From NCBI RefSeq assembly GCF_016616885.1, contig NZ_CP067102.1:1206501-1270500 (forward strand): a DNA stretch of 64,000 bases, read 5' to 3'. Position numbers and translations under genes: made by a program. The notes beneath the pieces are model-generated. The model had not been told where the DNA came from. It did no database searches and saw only the letters and a list, made by a program, of their open reading frames with translations. Numbering within the stretch: the first letter of the stretch is position 1; every line of letters starts with the position of its first letter. Source of the stretch: Bradyrhizobium diazoefficiens. GTDB lineage: Bacteria > Pseudomonadota > Alphaproteobacteria > Rhizobiales > Xanthobacteraceae. Below are positions 8,669 through 17,096 of the stretch, piece after piece.

Positions 8669-9295
8669 TCATGGCTTCTCGCCAGTCACTTCAAGCGACT
8701 TGATTGAATGAATCCCAGAGTCGTCCCAAGCTTGGCGCAAATCATGGACCATGTCACGCCAAGCGTCGCTGCTTCTACCGCCGAAGCGGCGGGCGTAGGC
8801 TGGGTGGAAAGTGACGCGCAGCGGACGGCCCTCAAATTGGAGCTTTGCTTTGCGGGCCGCTCGAACGGACTGCGACGCGCCGAATAGGCGAGCCGCCGTG
8901 CTGCCAAGGGCAACGATAACAGCTGGCTTGGAGCGTCGGATGTCGGTTAGCACTGCTACACCATGGCATTGGATTTCGTCAGTCGTTGGACTGCGGTTGC
9001 GTGGTTTGCGGTCTCTGGAGTGCTTGATGGGCCGAAATGGAATGGCATTCGCCAGACGGAGCTGTCCAGGGTCGATTCCACCCTCCTTCAGCATCTTGCG
9101 CAAAGCGTTGCCGGCAGGCCCGACGAAGGGCTTACCCTGCGCGGCTTCCGCAGCGCCCGGCGCTTCGCCCACGAGATATAGCCGCGGCCGCCGGAAGCGA
9201 CCTTGAGGTGCGACACGGCGGTGGTCGAGACGTTTGTTCGCTGCACTTGCCTCCGCCATCGGTTCCTGCGCGCCAAACGGCGAGCCTCGCCTCAT
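8669..9295 (-). CDS. Uracil-DNA glycosylase superfamily protein (family 4-like, lacking Fe-S cysteines)
   Basis: A 208-residue protein with UDG-superfamily motifs in order: LYLVGEAPGAAEAAQGKPFVG (motif A, GEAPG) near residues 40-60, AGNALRKML, LANAIPFRP, a VIVALGSTAARLFG strand-helix, and HPAYARR as the motif C equivalent near 165-171. Family 4 enzymes hold a 4Fe-4S cluster through four cysteines; this protein has only one cysteine (in CHGV), so no cluster is possible. Its ATG overlaps the stop of the ABM-domain gene (ATGA), so the two are translationally coupled. It probably acts in DNA repair, but substrate specificity is uncertain. Confidence 0.8.
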   Translation of the reverse strand: MRRGSPFGAQEPMAEASAANKRLDHRRVAPQGRFRRPRLYLVGEAPGAAEAAQGKPFVGPAGNALRKMLKEGGIDPGQLRLANAIPFRPIKHSRDRKPRNRSPTTDEIQCHGVAVLTDIRRSKPAVIVALGSTAARLFGASQSVRAARKAKLQFEGRPLRVTFHPAYARRFGGRSSDAWRDMVHDLRQAWDDSGIHSIKSLEVTGEKP

Positions 9296-9618
9296 TGTTT
9301 ACCGCTGAAGATTTCGGCGACCTCGTAAAGATGGGGATCGATCTCGTCGGTCATCTTTTCGAACTGATTCCAGGCCTTGCGAAATTCTGGCGATTGGTGC
9401 GCAGCCCTCAGCAAATCCGCAGAGTCCCATTGGACGTAATTCACAATGCGGCGTCCATCGAGGCTGCGATGCAGGCTGATGGAAATACATCCTGGCTGGC
9501 GGGCCATGAACCGAGCTCTCTCGGTCATGATCGACAACGCTTCGGCCTGCTTTTCTGGTTCAGCTTCGATGATGGTAATCTGGGTGACGGGCTGTTTGCC
9601 GACTTTGATTTGCGGCAT
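9292..9618 (-). CDS. Antibiotic biosynthesis monooxygenase (ABM) domain protein
   Basis: A 108-residue single-domain protein of the ABM/dimeric ferredoxin-like fold: VTQITIIEAEPEKQAEAL, an FMARQPGCISISLHRSLDGR strand pair, then NYVQWDSADLLRAAHQSPEF, which is the typical YxxWxS...HxxxxxF pattern. Such proteins oxidise quinone-like or heme-like substrates, or detoxify reactive compounds, as dimers. The stop overlaps the next gene's start by 4 bases. It lies 24 bases downstream of nuoD on the same strand, so nuoD, ABM and the UDG-like gene may form one operon. Confidence 0.85.
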   Translation of the reverse strand: MPQIKVGKQPVTQITIIEAEPEKQAEALSIMTERARFMARQPGCISISLHRSLDGRRIVNYVQWDSADLLRAAHQSPEFRKAWNQFEKMTDEIDPHLYEVAEIFSGKQ

Positions 9619-9642
9619 AGCTACCTCCCTTGGTTTGCGCCA

Positions 9643-10833
9643 CTATCGATCGATCTCTCCAAATACGATATCCAACGAGCCAATGATTGCCGAAACGTCG
9701 GCCAGCAAATGGCCGCGGCTGAGGAAGTCCATCGCTTGTAGGTGCGCGAACGAGGGCGCCCGTATCTTGCACTTATACGGCTGGTTCGAGCCATCGGAGA
9801 CCAGATAGACCCCGAACTCGCCTTTCGGTGCTTCGACAGCGGCGTAGACCTCTCCGGCGGGCACGTGAAAGCCTTCGGTATATAGCTTGAAGTGGTGGAT
9901 CAGCGCTTCCATCGAGCGCTTCATCTCGCCGCGGCGCGGTGGGAAAATCTTGTTGTCCTGGACCGCAACCGGCCCCTGTCCCTCCGGCTGGCGCAATTTC
10001 TCGATGCACTGCCGCATGATGCGCACGGACTGGCGCATCTCTTCCATGCGGACGAGGTAGCGATCGTAGCAGTCGCCGTTCTTGCCGACGGGAATATCGA
10101 AGTCCATCTCGGCGTAGCACTCGTAAGGCTGTGCCTTGCGCAGATCCCAGGCCGCGCCCGAACCGCGCACCATGACTCCGGAAAAGCCCCACGCCCAGGC
10201 ATCTTTCAGCGTCACCTTGCCCACATCGACATTGCGCTGCTTGAAGATGCGATTTGCCGTGAGCAGCCGGTCCAGATCGTCCACCACGCCGAGGAAGGGA
10301 TCGCAAAACGCCTCAATATCGTCAATCAGCTTTGACGGCAGGTCTTGATGCACGCCGCCAATGCGAAAGTAATTTGCATGCATGCGGGCGCCGGAGGCCC
10401 GCTCATAGAACACCATGAGCTTCTCGCGCTCTTCGAACCCCCACAGAGGCGGAGTCAGCGCGCCGACGTCCATCGCCTGCGTGGTGATATTGAGCAGATG
10501 CGAGAGCAGGCGCCCGATCTCGCAGAACAGCACGCGGATCAACTGTCCGCGGCGCGGCACCTCGATGCCGAGCAGCTTTTCCGCCGCGAGGCAGAACGCG
10601 TGCTCCTGGTTCATCGGCGCAACATAGTCGAGGCGATCGAAATACCCGATCGCCTGCAGGTAGGTCTTATTCTCGATCAGCTTCTCGGTACCGCGGTGCA
10701 AGAGTCCGATATGCGGATCAACCCGCTCCACCACCTCGCCGTCGAGATCGAGCACCAGGCGCAGCACGCCGTGCGCAGCCGGATGCTGCGGCCCGAAATT
10801 GATAGTGAAGTTGCGAACGCCAGCTTCCGCCAT
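9643..10833 (-). CDS. nuoD: NADH-quinone oxidoreductase subunit D (stand-alone copy)
   Basis: A full-length 396-residue NuoD, the 49-kDa quinone-site subunit of respiratory complex I. The N terminus carries [12 protein letters not shown] and [10 protein letters not shown], followed by [17 protein letters not shown], which holds the tyrosine and histidine of the quinone pocket; the C terminus ends DIVFGEIDR as usual. The start MAEAGVRNF (10833) is chosen because the 32 codons upstream are basic and unrelated. No other nuo gene is adjacent: the only partner in the window is nuoB at 17097. A complete nuo operon must lie elsewhere, so this is probably a paralogue. Confidence 0.95.
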   Translation of the reverse strand: MAEAGVRNFTINFGPQHPAAHGVLRLVLDLDGEVVERVDPHIGLLHRGTEKLIENKTYLQAIGYFDRLDYVAPMNQEHAFCLAAEKLLGIEVPRRGQLIRVLFCEIGRLLSHLLNITTQAMDVGALTPPLWGFEEREKLMVFYERASGARMHANYFRIGGVHQDLPSKLIDDIEAFCDPFLGVVDDLDRLLTANRIFKQRNVDVGKVTLKDAWAWGFSGVMVRGSGAAWDLRKAQPYECYAEMDFDIPVGKNGDCYDRYLVRMEEMRQSVRIMRQCIEKLRQPEGQGPVAVQDNKIFPPRRGEMKRSMEALIHHFKLYTEGFHVPAGEVYAAVEAPKGEFGVYLVSDGSNQPYKCKIRAPSFAHLQAMDFLSRGHLLADVSAIIGSLDIVFGEIDR

Positions 10834-11061
10834 GGCAAACTCCCGCTTCCAACGCGTCGGCCGACGGCTCCTCGCTTGTCCGATCGCTTCTCGACGTAAG
10901 GACGGCGCGGACATAGCGCGCTTCGGCATCCCCAGCCCGCTGCTCCCAAGAATGGATCACGTATTTAATGGAGGCGAGGCGATAGCGTTCCTATCCTTGC
11001 TGCAGTTCGCCGCCCGAGTCTTCTGGATCGGCCATCCTGTTTCGCAGGCAGCGATCTTTCG

Positions 11062-12278
11062 CTAAGGAGCGGCTTGGTAGGGTCGCGCTGCACCCGCTGC
11101 GCCGGTAGTCGATGTGCCCGGGGTCTTGGATGCACTCAGCGAAGAATCCCGGATGTTCCCACCGAGCTCTTGCTTGAGCAAAAGGTATTGCAGCATATCG
11201 GATAGTGCCAAGACACCGTGCAAGCGTCCCTCTTCGACGACAAGCAGACGGCTGTGCCGGCCACCTTGCATCTTGATAAGCGCCTCCAACGCCTCCAGGT
11301 CGGGAGGAATGACGATTTCCGGCGAGCAGGGGCGCATGACGTCCGCCACACGAACCCGTGTCCGATCGCCTGGCGGCAGATTGCGCACATCGTTCGCCAT
11401 GATACAGCCGACAAGCTCGTGATCCCGCAACACCGGGAAGGCTTTGAAGTAGTACCGGTAGAAATAGTGCTCGATTAGATCGGCGATCGAAAGGTCAGGC
11501 GCCACTCCGATGGGATTGCGCTGCATGAGCACAGAGACTGGAAGCCCCGCGAAGGTGCGACGAAGTGCCAGGTCTTGCCGCGCGGCACCAGCAGCGCCAT
11601 GCAGGAAGAATCCAATGAAGAACAGCCACACGCCCGCGATCGCATTGCCGGTCACGAATTCCAGGATTCCGTACAGGATCATGGCAATGCCGAAGAACTC
11701 GCCCGCGCCCGCAGCGATCCGCGTGGCGCGGGCAAAGTCATCCATCCAGCCCCAAAGCCCGGCGCGGAAGACCCGTCCACCGTCCAGCGGGAAAGCAGGG
11801 ACGAGATTGAATAGCGCCAGTATCCAATTGAGATCGCCAAGATAACTGACGACGCCGAATGCAGCTGGCGACAGGACGTCCGGGCCGACGCTCGCGACCA
11901 CGAGCAAGACGGTACCAAGCACCATGCTGGCAATCGGCCCGCCGATTGCCACAAGAAACTCCGCCTTGGCGCTGGTCGGCTCCTTGTGCAACTCGGCGAC
12001 GCCACCGAAGATGAACAGCGTGATACCGGCGATCGGCATGTCGTAACGCCGCGCAATGAGCGCATGGGTTATTTCGTGCAGGACGATTGAGATGAAAAGA
12101 CCGACCGCGCCGGCCAACCCCATCCACCAGTACGTCGCAGTCGATAGGTTGGGGGCGATGTGGGAAACTCGCCGAGAGCCAGCGTCCAGGTCAATAGCGC
12201 TGCCAGGATGAGCCACGACGCGTCCACCCACACCGTAAATCCGGCGAGGGTGAGAAGCTTGATGCGGTGTAGGAACAT
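11062..12278 (-). pseudogene. Site-2 protease (M50) with CBS pair, frameshifted
   Basis: Together two frames encode a canonical M50 intramembrane metalloprotease with a C-terminal CBS pair. Frame one (from the ATG at 12278) gives MFLHRIKLLTLAGFTVWVDASW and the first membrane segment. After the CCC run at 12162-12164 the sequence continues in the -1 frame as HIAPNLSTATYWWMG, SIVLHEITHALIARR (HExxH zinc site) and NLVPAFPLDGGRVFRA (third zinc ligand). Two CBS domains follow (about 250-370 of the joined protein). One missing base in the C run would explain it. The remaining 389-codon frame keeps all catalytic residues but loses the first helix, so activity is doubtful unless the shift is bypassed or is an assembly error. 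Confidence 0.85.
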
Positions 12279-12308
12279 CGCTCCCCCTTATCCGCCTATT
12301 TGTCGAAG

Positions 12309-12334
12309 AACATCCTTCCCGCCCGCCAAGTTCC
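12309..12334 (-). promoter_or_regulatory. Candidate EcfG-type general stress promoter
   Basis: On the minus strand GGAAC (12334-12330) and GTT (12311-12309) are 18 bases apart, matching GGAAC-N17-TGTT. It lies 30 bases before the ATG of the site-2 protease gene and points toward it. Confidence 0.45.
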
Positions 12335-12380
12335 TATCCGGTTTGGCCTGCACAGGTATGGCTCGTTCGAACCGTATTCG

Positions 12381-12662
12381 TTAGTTCCGGTGCATTGACC
12401 GGAAGTAGTGTTCGGCGTGCTGGAAGTAATTCTCAGCGGCGATCCGGTCGCCGGCCAGCGCTTCGGCGCGAGCCAGCGCCAGGTAACGTTCGTAGTTCCT
12501 TCGTGGGTCTTGCGGAATGTGCGCGCCCTGGTGGCGAGCCACTGCGGCTTTGGCCCTTCGGAACTGGGGTTTTTGCGGTTTCATGTTGCTCGCCATTCTC
12601 CTGGTTGCACGCGGTGGTGCGGCCGCGCGGTTGCGTTGCGATAGCGTCTTCATGTCAGCCAT
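12381..12662 (-). CDS. Short DUF4167-like protein
   Basis: A 93-residue protein with a basic, low-complexity N terminus (about 1-45, rich in Arg, Lys, Ala) and a C-terminal NYERYLALARAEALAGDRIAAENYFQHAEHYFR, the hallmark of the DUF4167 domain. Typical DUF4167 proteins are much longer, with a Gly/Arg/Asn-rich tail after the motif; here the protein ends right after it, so this is a miniature version. The basic part suggests nucleic-acid binding, which is inference. It may share a transcript with the downstream site-2 protease gene, although that gene has its own promoter candidate. Confidence 0.7.
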   Translation of the reverse strand: MADMKTLSQRNRAAAPPRATRRMASNMKPQKPQFRRAKAAVARHQGAHIPQDPRRNYERYLALARAEALAGDRIAAENYFQHAEHYFRSMHRN

Positions 12663-13044
12663 TGTCGTGGCGCCGCTCAGGCGTACGGCTCTGGCTTGAG
12701 GATATGCAGGTGCAAGTGTGACGGCGGTCGGCGATTGCGCTGCGATGGCGCAGCAGTTCGGGTTCGATGGCCGTTACGAAAAATCCGCACTTGGATTCGA
12801 GGACCCTGGGCAGAAGATATGCCCGCCGACTGGCTGTATATGGGAGCCAAAACCGCTGATTTCAATGTTGATAGCTCGTCGCAGCCCTTAGCGTCAGCCT
12901 AAAGGCGGAGCCTGTACGACATTCCGGCGGCTCGATGCACGGAACCCGGGCCCTCGTCGCTCAGCGCGATAAGGCGCTTGTCCGGCGGATGTCGTTTGAT
13001 CATTCAATCCTTCCACACCACATGCAAATTAAGGAGGCCCGGCT
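12663..13044. other. Intergenic region (382 bases), divergent promoters
   Basis: It separates the divergent DUF4167-like gene and the MmgE/PrpD gene. A 48-codon frame starting at 12745 (MAQQFGFDGRYEKSALG) has no clear ribosome-binding site and no family I recognise, so it is not called. An AAGGAGG at 13031-13037 serves the gene at 13045. No RNA gene or repeat recognised. Confidence 0.4.
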
Positions 13045-14424
13045 GTGACCCAGGTGGAAATGCTGGCCGGCTTTGTCGAGCGCGCGCGTTTTGCTGACCT
13101 CAGCATTGCGGCGGTGGGGCAGCTGAAAATCCGCGTGCTGGACACCATAGCTGTCGCACTTGGCGCGCTTGACGCCGGGCCCATCGGCGCCGTTCGCAAG
13201 CTCACAGCCGAGCTCGGTGGCCGGCCTATCTCGACCCTTATCGGCGGCGGCAGGACCGCGCCGGACCGGGCGGCCTTCTTCAATGGCGCGCTCAGCCGAT
13301 ACCTCGATTTCATGGACAGTTATCTCGCCGAAGGCGAGACCTGTCATCCATCCGACAATCTCGGCGCGGTCCTGGCCGCAGCTGAGATGCGGCAGGCAAC
13401 CGGGGCGGACTTTTTGACCGCACTCGCGGTCGCGTATCAGGTCCATACCCGTTTGAGCGATGTGGCTCCGGTGCGAGACAGGGGGTTCGATCACACAACC
13501 CAAGGCGCCTACGCCGCGGCGGCCGGAGTTGCCAAGGCGCTGGCTCTCTCGCGCAATCAGACGGCCAACGCAATCGCCATCAGCGGAACCGCGAACAACG
13601 CGCTGCGCGTGACCCGAACCGGTGCGCTGTCGCACTGGAAGGGCCTCGCCTATCCAAACACGGCCATGGCGGCGACGCACGCGGCGTTGCTTGCGGCGCA
13701 CGGGATCACCGGACCAGAGGCGGTGTTCGAGGGCAATAAGGGATTCATGGACACGATCGCCGGGCCGTTCGAGATCGACTGGTCGAAGGAAGATCTGGAG
13801 CGTGTTCACGTTACCATATTGAAGAAGCACAATGCCGAAATCCATGCGCAGTCTGCCATCGATGCTGCCCTCGATATCCGCGCCTATCCGCACTTTGCAC
13901 CCGGTGCGGTGCGGGCCGTGCGGCTCAAGACCTTTGCGGTGGCCCATCAGATCATCGGTGGTGGAGAGGAGGGCGACAAGCGTCTTGTGCGCACAAAGGA
14001 GGAGGCTGATCACAGCCTTCCTTACATGTTGGCGGTCGCCCTTATTGACGGCCAGGTGCAGCCTGAGCAGTACGCGCCTGATCGCATAGCCAGCCCCGAT
14101 GTCCAGCAGCTGCTTCGCCATGTGACCATCGCGCCGGAAGCACGGCTATCGGCGCTATTTCCGCAGCGTTTGCCAGCCGAACTCGAGGTGGACCTCGAAA
14201 ATGGCACCGTCTTTTCCGCGCAGCGGGAAGATTATCGCGGCTTTCATACCAATCCCTTTGATTGGACGGCGGCGCGAGCCAAGTTCGACCGCGTGGGCCG
14301 CGTCTTCACCACTGCAGCGGAGCGCGCGGCGATAGCCGACGTGATCGCCACGCTCGATGAACGTTCGATCACCGATCTGACCGAGTTGCTCGGGGCCATC
14401 CGCTGGCATGCTGCTGCCACATGA
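13045..14424 (+). CDS. MmgE/PrpD family protein
   Basis: A 459-residue protein of the MmgE/PrpD superfamily (2-methylcitrate dehydratase, cis-aconitate decarboxylase and relatives). It shows the all-helical N-terminal domain with LKIRVLDTIAVALGAL near residue 25, AFFNGALSRYLDFMD near 80, CHPSDNLGAVLAAAE near 98, and DHTTQGAYAAAAGVAKAL near 150; the lid domain follows. GTG start with AAGGAGG seven bases upstream. No prpB or prpC is adjacent, so a role in the methylcitrate cycle is unsupported; its stop overlaps the start region of the ComA-like gene, pointing to a shared, unknown pathway. Confidence 0.85.
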   Translation: MTQVEMLAGFVERARFADLSIAAVGQLKIRVLDTIAVALGALDAGPIGAVRKLTAELGGRPISTLIGGGRTAPDRAAFFNGALSRYLDFMDSYLAEGETCHPSDNLGAVLAAAEMRQATGADFLTALAVAYQVHTRLSDVAPVRDRGFDHTTQGAYAAAAGVAKALALSRNQTANAIAISGTANNALRVTRTGALSHWKGLAYPNTAMAATHAALLAAHGITGPEAVFEGNKGFMDTIAGPFEIDWSKEDLERVHVTILKKHNAEIHAQSAIDAALDIRAYPHFAPGAVRAVRLKTFAVAHQIIGGGEEGDKRLVRTKEEADHSLPYMLAVALIDGQVQPEQYAPDRIASPDVQQLLRHVTIAPEARLSALFPQRLPAELEVDLENGTVFSAQREDYRGFHTNPFDWTAARAKFDRVGRVFTTAAERAAIADVIATLDERSITDLTELLGAIRWHAAAT

Positions 14425-14450
14425 TCTCCGTGCGGAGAAGGACCAAGACC

Positions 14451-15272
14451 ATGACCGAAACCACGTTTTCCTTCATTCCCCGGGCGGCGCGCTCGACGAA
14501 GCCGCGCAGGACCGGTCTTACCGAAATTCGAGGACCATATTACAGCGCTTATGGTCCGCGCCACCTTGCCGATGTCTTGGAGACGGCCGGCGCCTGGGTC
14601 GACGGGATCAAATATGCGGGCGGATCCTTCGCGCTGATGCCTGCAAGCGCCGTGACGAGCATAAACAAGCTTGCACACGATCATGATGTTTACGTATCGA
14701 CCGGCGGCTGGCTAGAAAACGTGCTGCGTTTTGGGCCGGAAGCCGTTGATCGCTACATTGAGGAAGCCAAGGCGCTCGGCTTCGACGTCATTGAAATCTC
14801 CACGGGTTTCATCAGCTTGCCAACGGATAGCGTGCTGCGCCTGATTCAGAGGGTGAAAAGCGCCGGGCTGAAAGCCAAGCCGGAGCTCGGCATTCAGTTC
14901 GGCGCTGGCGGCAGCACCGCGACTGAAGAACTCGCGGCCGAGGGCACCAAGGATGTCGGCTGGCTGATCGCGCAGGCCGAGCGTGCGCTCGATGCCGGCG
15001 CCGACATCATCATGATCGAAAGCGAGGGTATCACTGAAAGCGTGAGCACATGGCGCACGGACGTGGTGGCCCGTATCATCAATCAGCTCGGGCTCGAAAA
15101 GGTCATGTTCGAAGGCGCAGATCCCGCGGTATTCGAATGGTACATCAAGAACTATGGCAACGAGGTCAATCTGTTCGTCGATCACAGCCAGATCGTACAG
15201 CTCGAGGCGCTGCGGTCCGGCATTTGGGGCACCAAGAGCACCTGGGGCCGCATTCAAAACCTTGCGCCATGA
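14451..15272 (+). CDS. Phosphosulfolactate synthase-like protein (ComA/HSA32 family)
   Basis: A 273-residue TIM-barrel protein of the ComA family. In methanogens ComA adds sulfite to phosphoenolpyruvate in coenzyme M synthesis; plant HSA32, a homologue, is a heat-tolerance protein. Seen here: TEIRGPYYSAYGPRHL, the family motif WVDGIKYAGGSF, DVYVSTGGWLE, FDVIEISTGFISLP, KAKPELGIQFG and IIMIESEGITE. No comB or comC is nearby, so coenzyme M synthesis is unlikely. The ATG at 14451 is preferred for its GGAGAAGGA; an upstream in-frame start (14421) would overlap the MmgE/PrpD gene by 4 bases. The two are probably co-transcribed. Confidence 0.85.
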   Translation: MTETTFSFIPRAARSTKPRRTGLTEIRGPYYSAYGPRHLADVLETAGAWVDGIKYAGGSFALMPASAVTSINKLAHDHDVYVSTGGWLENVLRFGPEAVDRYIEEAKALGFDVIEISTGFISLPTDSVLRLIQRVKSAGLKAKPELGIQFGAGGSTATEELAAEGTKDVGWLIAQAERALDAGADIIMIESEGITESVSTWRTDVVARIINQLGLEKVMFEGADPAVFEWYIKNYGNEVNLFVDHSQIVQLEALRSGIWGTKSTWGRIQNLAP

Positions 15273-15472
15273 CTCGATGCACCAACCGCAACGAAGAACA
15301 TTACCGCAGCGATCACGTGGTGCGTCGAGAAGGGTGGTAGCGAGGCCCGTGTTCCATCGACGGCGCCCTTGTTGCCGGTGTGACCCGGGGGCACTTGGAA
15401 CTTTGCATGGTCTGTTCAATTGTCGAACAGGCACACCAATGGCGGAAGCCGACAAGCTTCGATGAATTTGTC

Positions 15473-16264
15473 ATGGCGAAGGAGATTAGGCCGATCACTG
15501 GATCTACAGAGATGATCGATGCGGCCGCCGAGCCGATCCCATCATCGACCGGAGCGGAGGTGTTTTACGCCCAGGCCTTGCGCGAGCTCGCAAAACTCGA
15601 TCTTCCGTTTCTGTTGGCAGGCACATATGCGCTCAGCGCGTACACCGGCGTGGCGCGCGCGACCAAAGATCTGGATATCGTGTGCAAGCCGACTGACTAT
15701 CCCCGTGTTCTCAACCACTTCCGCAGCCTTGGATATACCGTCGCAATCGAGGACGAGCGCTGGCTGGGCAAGGTCTTCCAGGACGAGCACTTTTTCGATG
15801 TGATCTTCGCGTTCTGGCATGGCATGGCTCCCGTGACCGACCAGTGGTTCGAATCCGCGCCGCGCATCGAGGTGTTCGGCACGCTGATGCGCATCATCGC
15901 CCCGACGGAGTTGATCTGGTCCAAGGCCTTCGTCCAGCTGCGGCACCGCTACGATGGCCCGGATATCGCGCATCTCATTCTCAAGCAGCATGATCAGATC
16001 GACTGGCGGCGTCTGCTTGCCTACATGGAGCTGCATTGGGAGGTGCTTCTGGCACATCTACTCAATTTCCGCTGGGCCTATCCGAGCGAGCGTGATTGCG
16101 TGCCGCGCTGGCTAATGGACGAACTGGTCGCCCGTCTGAAGACCCAGCTCGAACTTCCTCCTCCGCGCGTGAAGATATGCCGGGGGCGCCTGTTTTCGCA
16201 GGTCGACTATGCGCCGGCCGTTGAGGAATGGGGATTTGTCGACGCAGATCAGGATAGTGAGTAG
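15473..16264 (+). CDS. Nucleotidyltransferase-fold protein
   Basis: About 263 residues. The core LLAGTYALSAYTGVARATKDLDIV carries the nucleotidyltransferase-fold signature (G-T...DxD, the two Asp in KDLDI), followed by a helical domain (IIAPTELIWSKAFVQLRHRYDGPDIAHLI) resembling AbiEii/DUF6036-type transferases. Such enzymes transfer nucleotides to proteins, RNA or small molecules; the target here is unknown. The start is uncertain: in-frame ATGs lie at 15473 and 15512 and none has a strong ribosome-binding site. It ends 4 bases before the metallophosphoesterase ATG, so the two are almost certainly co-translated. Confidence 0.75.
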   Translation: MAKEIRPITGSTEMIDAAAEPIPSSTGAEVFYAQALRELAKLDLPFLLAGTYALSAYTGVARATKDLDIVCKPTDYPRVLNHFRSLGYTVAIEDERWLGKVFQDEHFFDVIFAFWHGMAPVTDQWFESAPRIEVFGTLMRIIAPTELIWSKAFVQLRHRYDGPDIAHLILKQHDQIDWRRLLAYMELHWEVLLAHLLNFRWAYPSERDCVPRWLMDELVARLKTQLELPPPRVKICRGRLFSQVDYAPAVEEWGFVDADQDSE

Positions 16265-16268
16265 CGCG

Positions 16269-16991
16269 ATGTCTGAAAAGCCCGACTCGCTGACCTTCGC
16301 TGCGATTGGCGATCTCCACGTGAAGGAGGATCGGACGTTGTCTTTCCGGGAGCTCTTTGCCGAGCTCTCGACCAAGGCCCAGGTGCTCGTCCTTTGCGGC
16401 GACCTCACTGACCTCGGCAAGGCATCCGAAGCAGAACTTCTGGCAGAGGATTTGCGCGCCTGCTCCATTCCCGTTGTCGGCGTGCTCGGAAATCACGACT
16501 ACGAGTCCGGGCACGCTGAAGACGTTAAGCGCATTTTGAAAGGGGCCGGAATGCACCTGCTCAACGGGCAGTCGTACGAAATCAACGGTGTCGCCTTCGT
16601 CGGGGTGAAGGGCTTCATCGGAGGCTTCGGCCGTCGCATGCTCGCTTCATTCGGCGAGCCGGTTGTCAAGAGCTTGGTCGCCGAAGCCGTCGAAGAAGCG
16701 ACGCGCCTTGAAAATGCGATGCGTGCGGTGGCGAGCAAGCAGGCTGTCGTCGTTCTTCACTATGCGCCGATTCCCGATACGGTCGAAGGCGAACCACTCG
16801 AAATCCTTCCGTTCCTCGGCTCGTCGCGTCTCGGCGAAACGATTGATCGATTCAAGGTGAGCGCAGTGGTGCACGGCCATGCCCATCAGGGCCGCTATGA
16901 GGGCCGCACGCCCGGAGGCGCGCGCGTCTACAATGTGGCCCGATCAATCGAGAAGCCCACCGGTCGACCCTATGCCTTGATTGAGGTCTGA
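16269..16991 (+). CDS. Metallophosphoesterase
   Basis: A 240-residue calcineurin-like phosphoesterase with the complete two-metal site in order: GDLHV, GDLTDLG, GNHDYE, VVLHYAPI and the closing GHAHQGR. The substrate is not predictable; relatives act on cyclic nucleotides, phosphoproteins, nucleic acids or lipid phosphates. The ATG at 16269 lies 4 bases after the nucleotidyltransferase stop. This strict pairing suggests the phosphoesterase reverses or processes what the transferase makes, which is inference. No signal peptide: cytoplasmic. Confidence 0.88.
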   Translation: MSEKPDSLTFAAIGDLHVKEDRTLSFRELFAELSTKAQVLVLCGDLTDLGKASEAELLAEDLRACSIPVVGVLGNHDYESGHAEDVKRILKGAGMHLLNGQSYEINGVAFVGVKGFIGGFGRRMLASFGEPVVKSLVAEAVEEATRLENAMRAVASKQAVVVLHYAPIPDTVEGEPLEILPFLGSSRLGETIDRFKVSAVVHGHAHQGRYEGRTPGGARVYNVARSIEKPTGRPYALIEV

Positions 16992-17096
16992 CCCGGGGCG
17001 GTTTCGCGCCCTTCTGGCCATCGAAACAACGCTCACGAAAACGAACGGTATTGCTGCCCGTGCGTTGGGTGAAAGAGTGCCACGCAGGAGAGGCGC

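Noticed and set aside
12150-12175. Programmed -1 frameshift in the site-2 protease gene
   Set aside because: TTTCCC is not in the X-XXY-YYZ phase for efficient tandem slippage, and M50 proteases are not known to use it; a one-base loss is simpler.
12745-12891. 48-codon frame MAQQFGFDGRYEKSALG... in the gap before the MmgE/PrpD gene
   Set aside because: No clear ribosome-binding site, no similarity recalled; too short to support.
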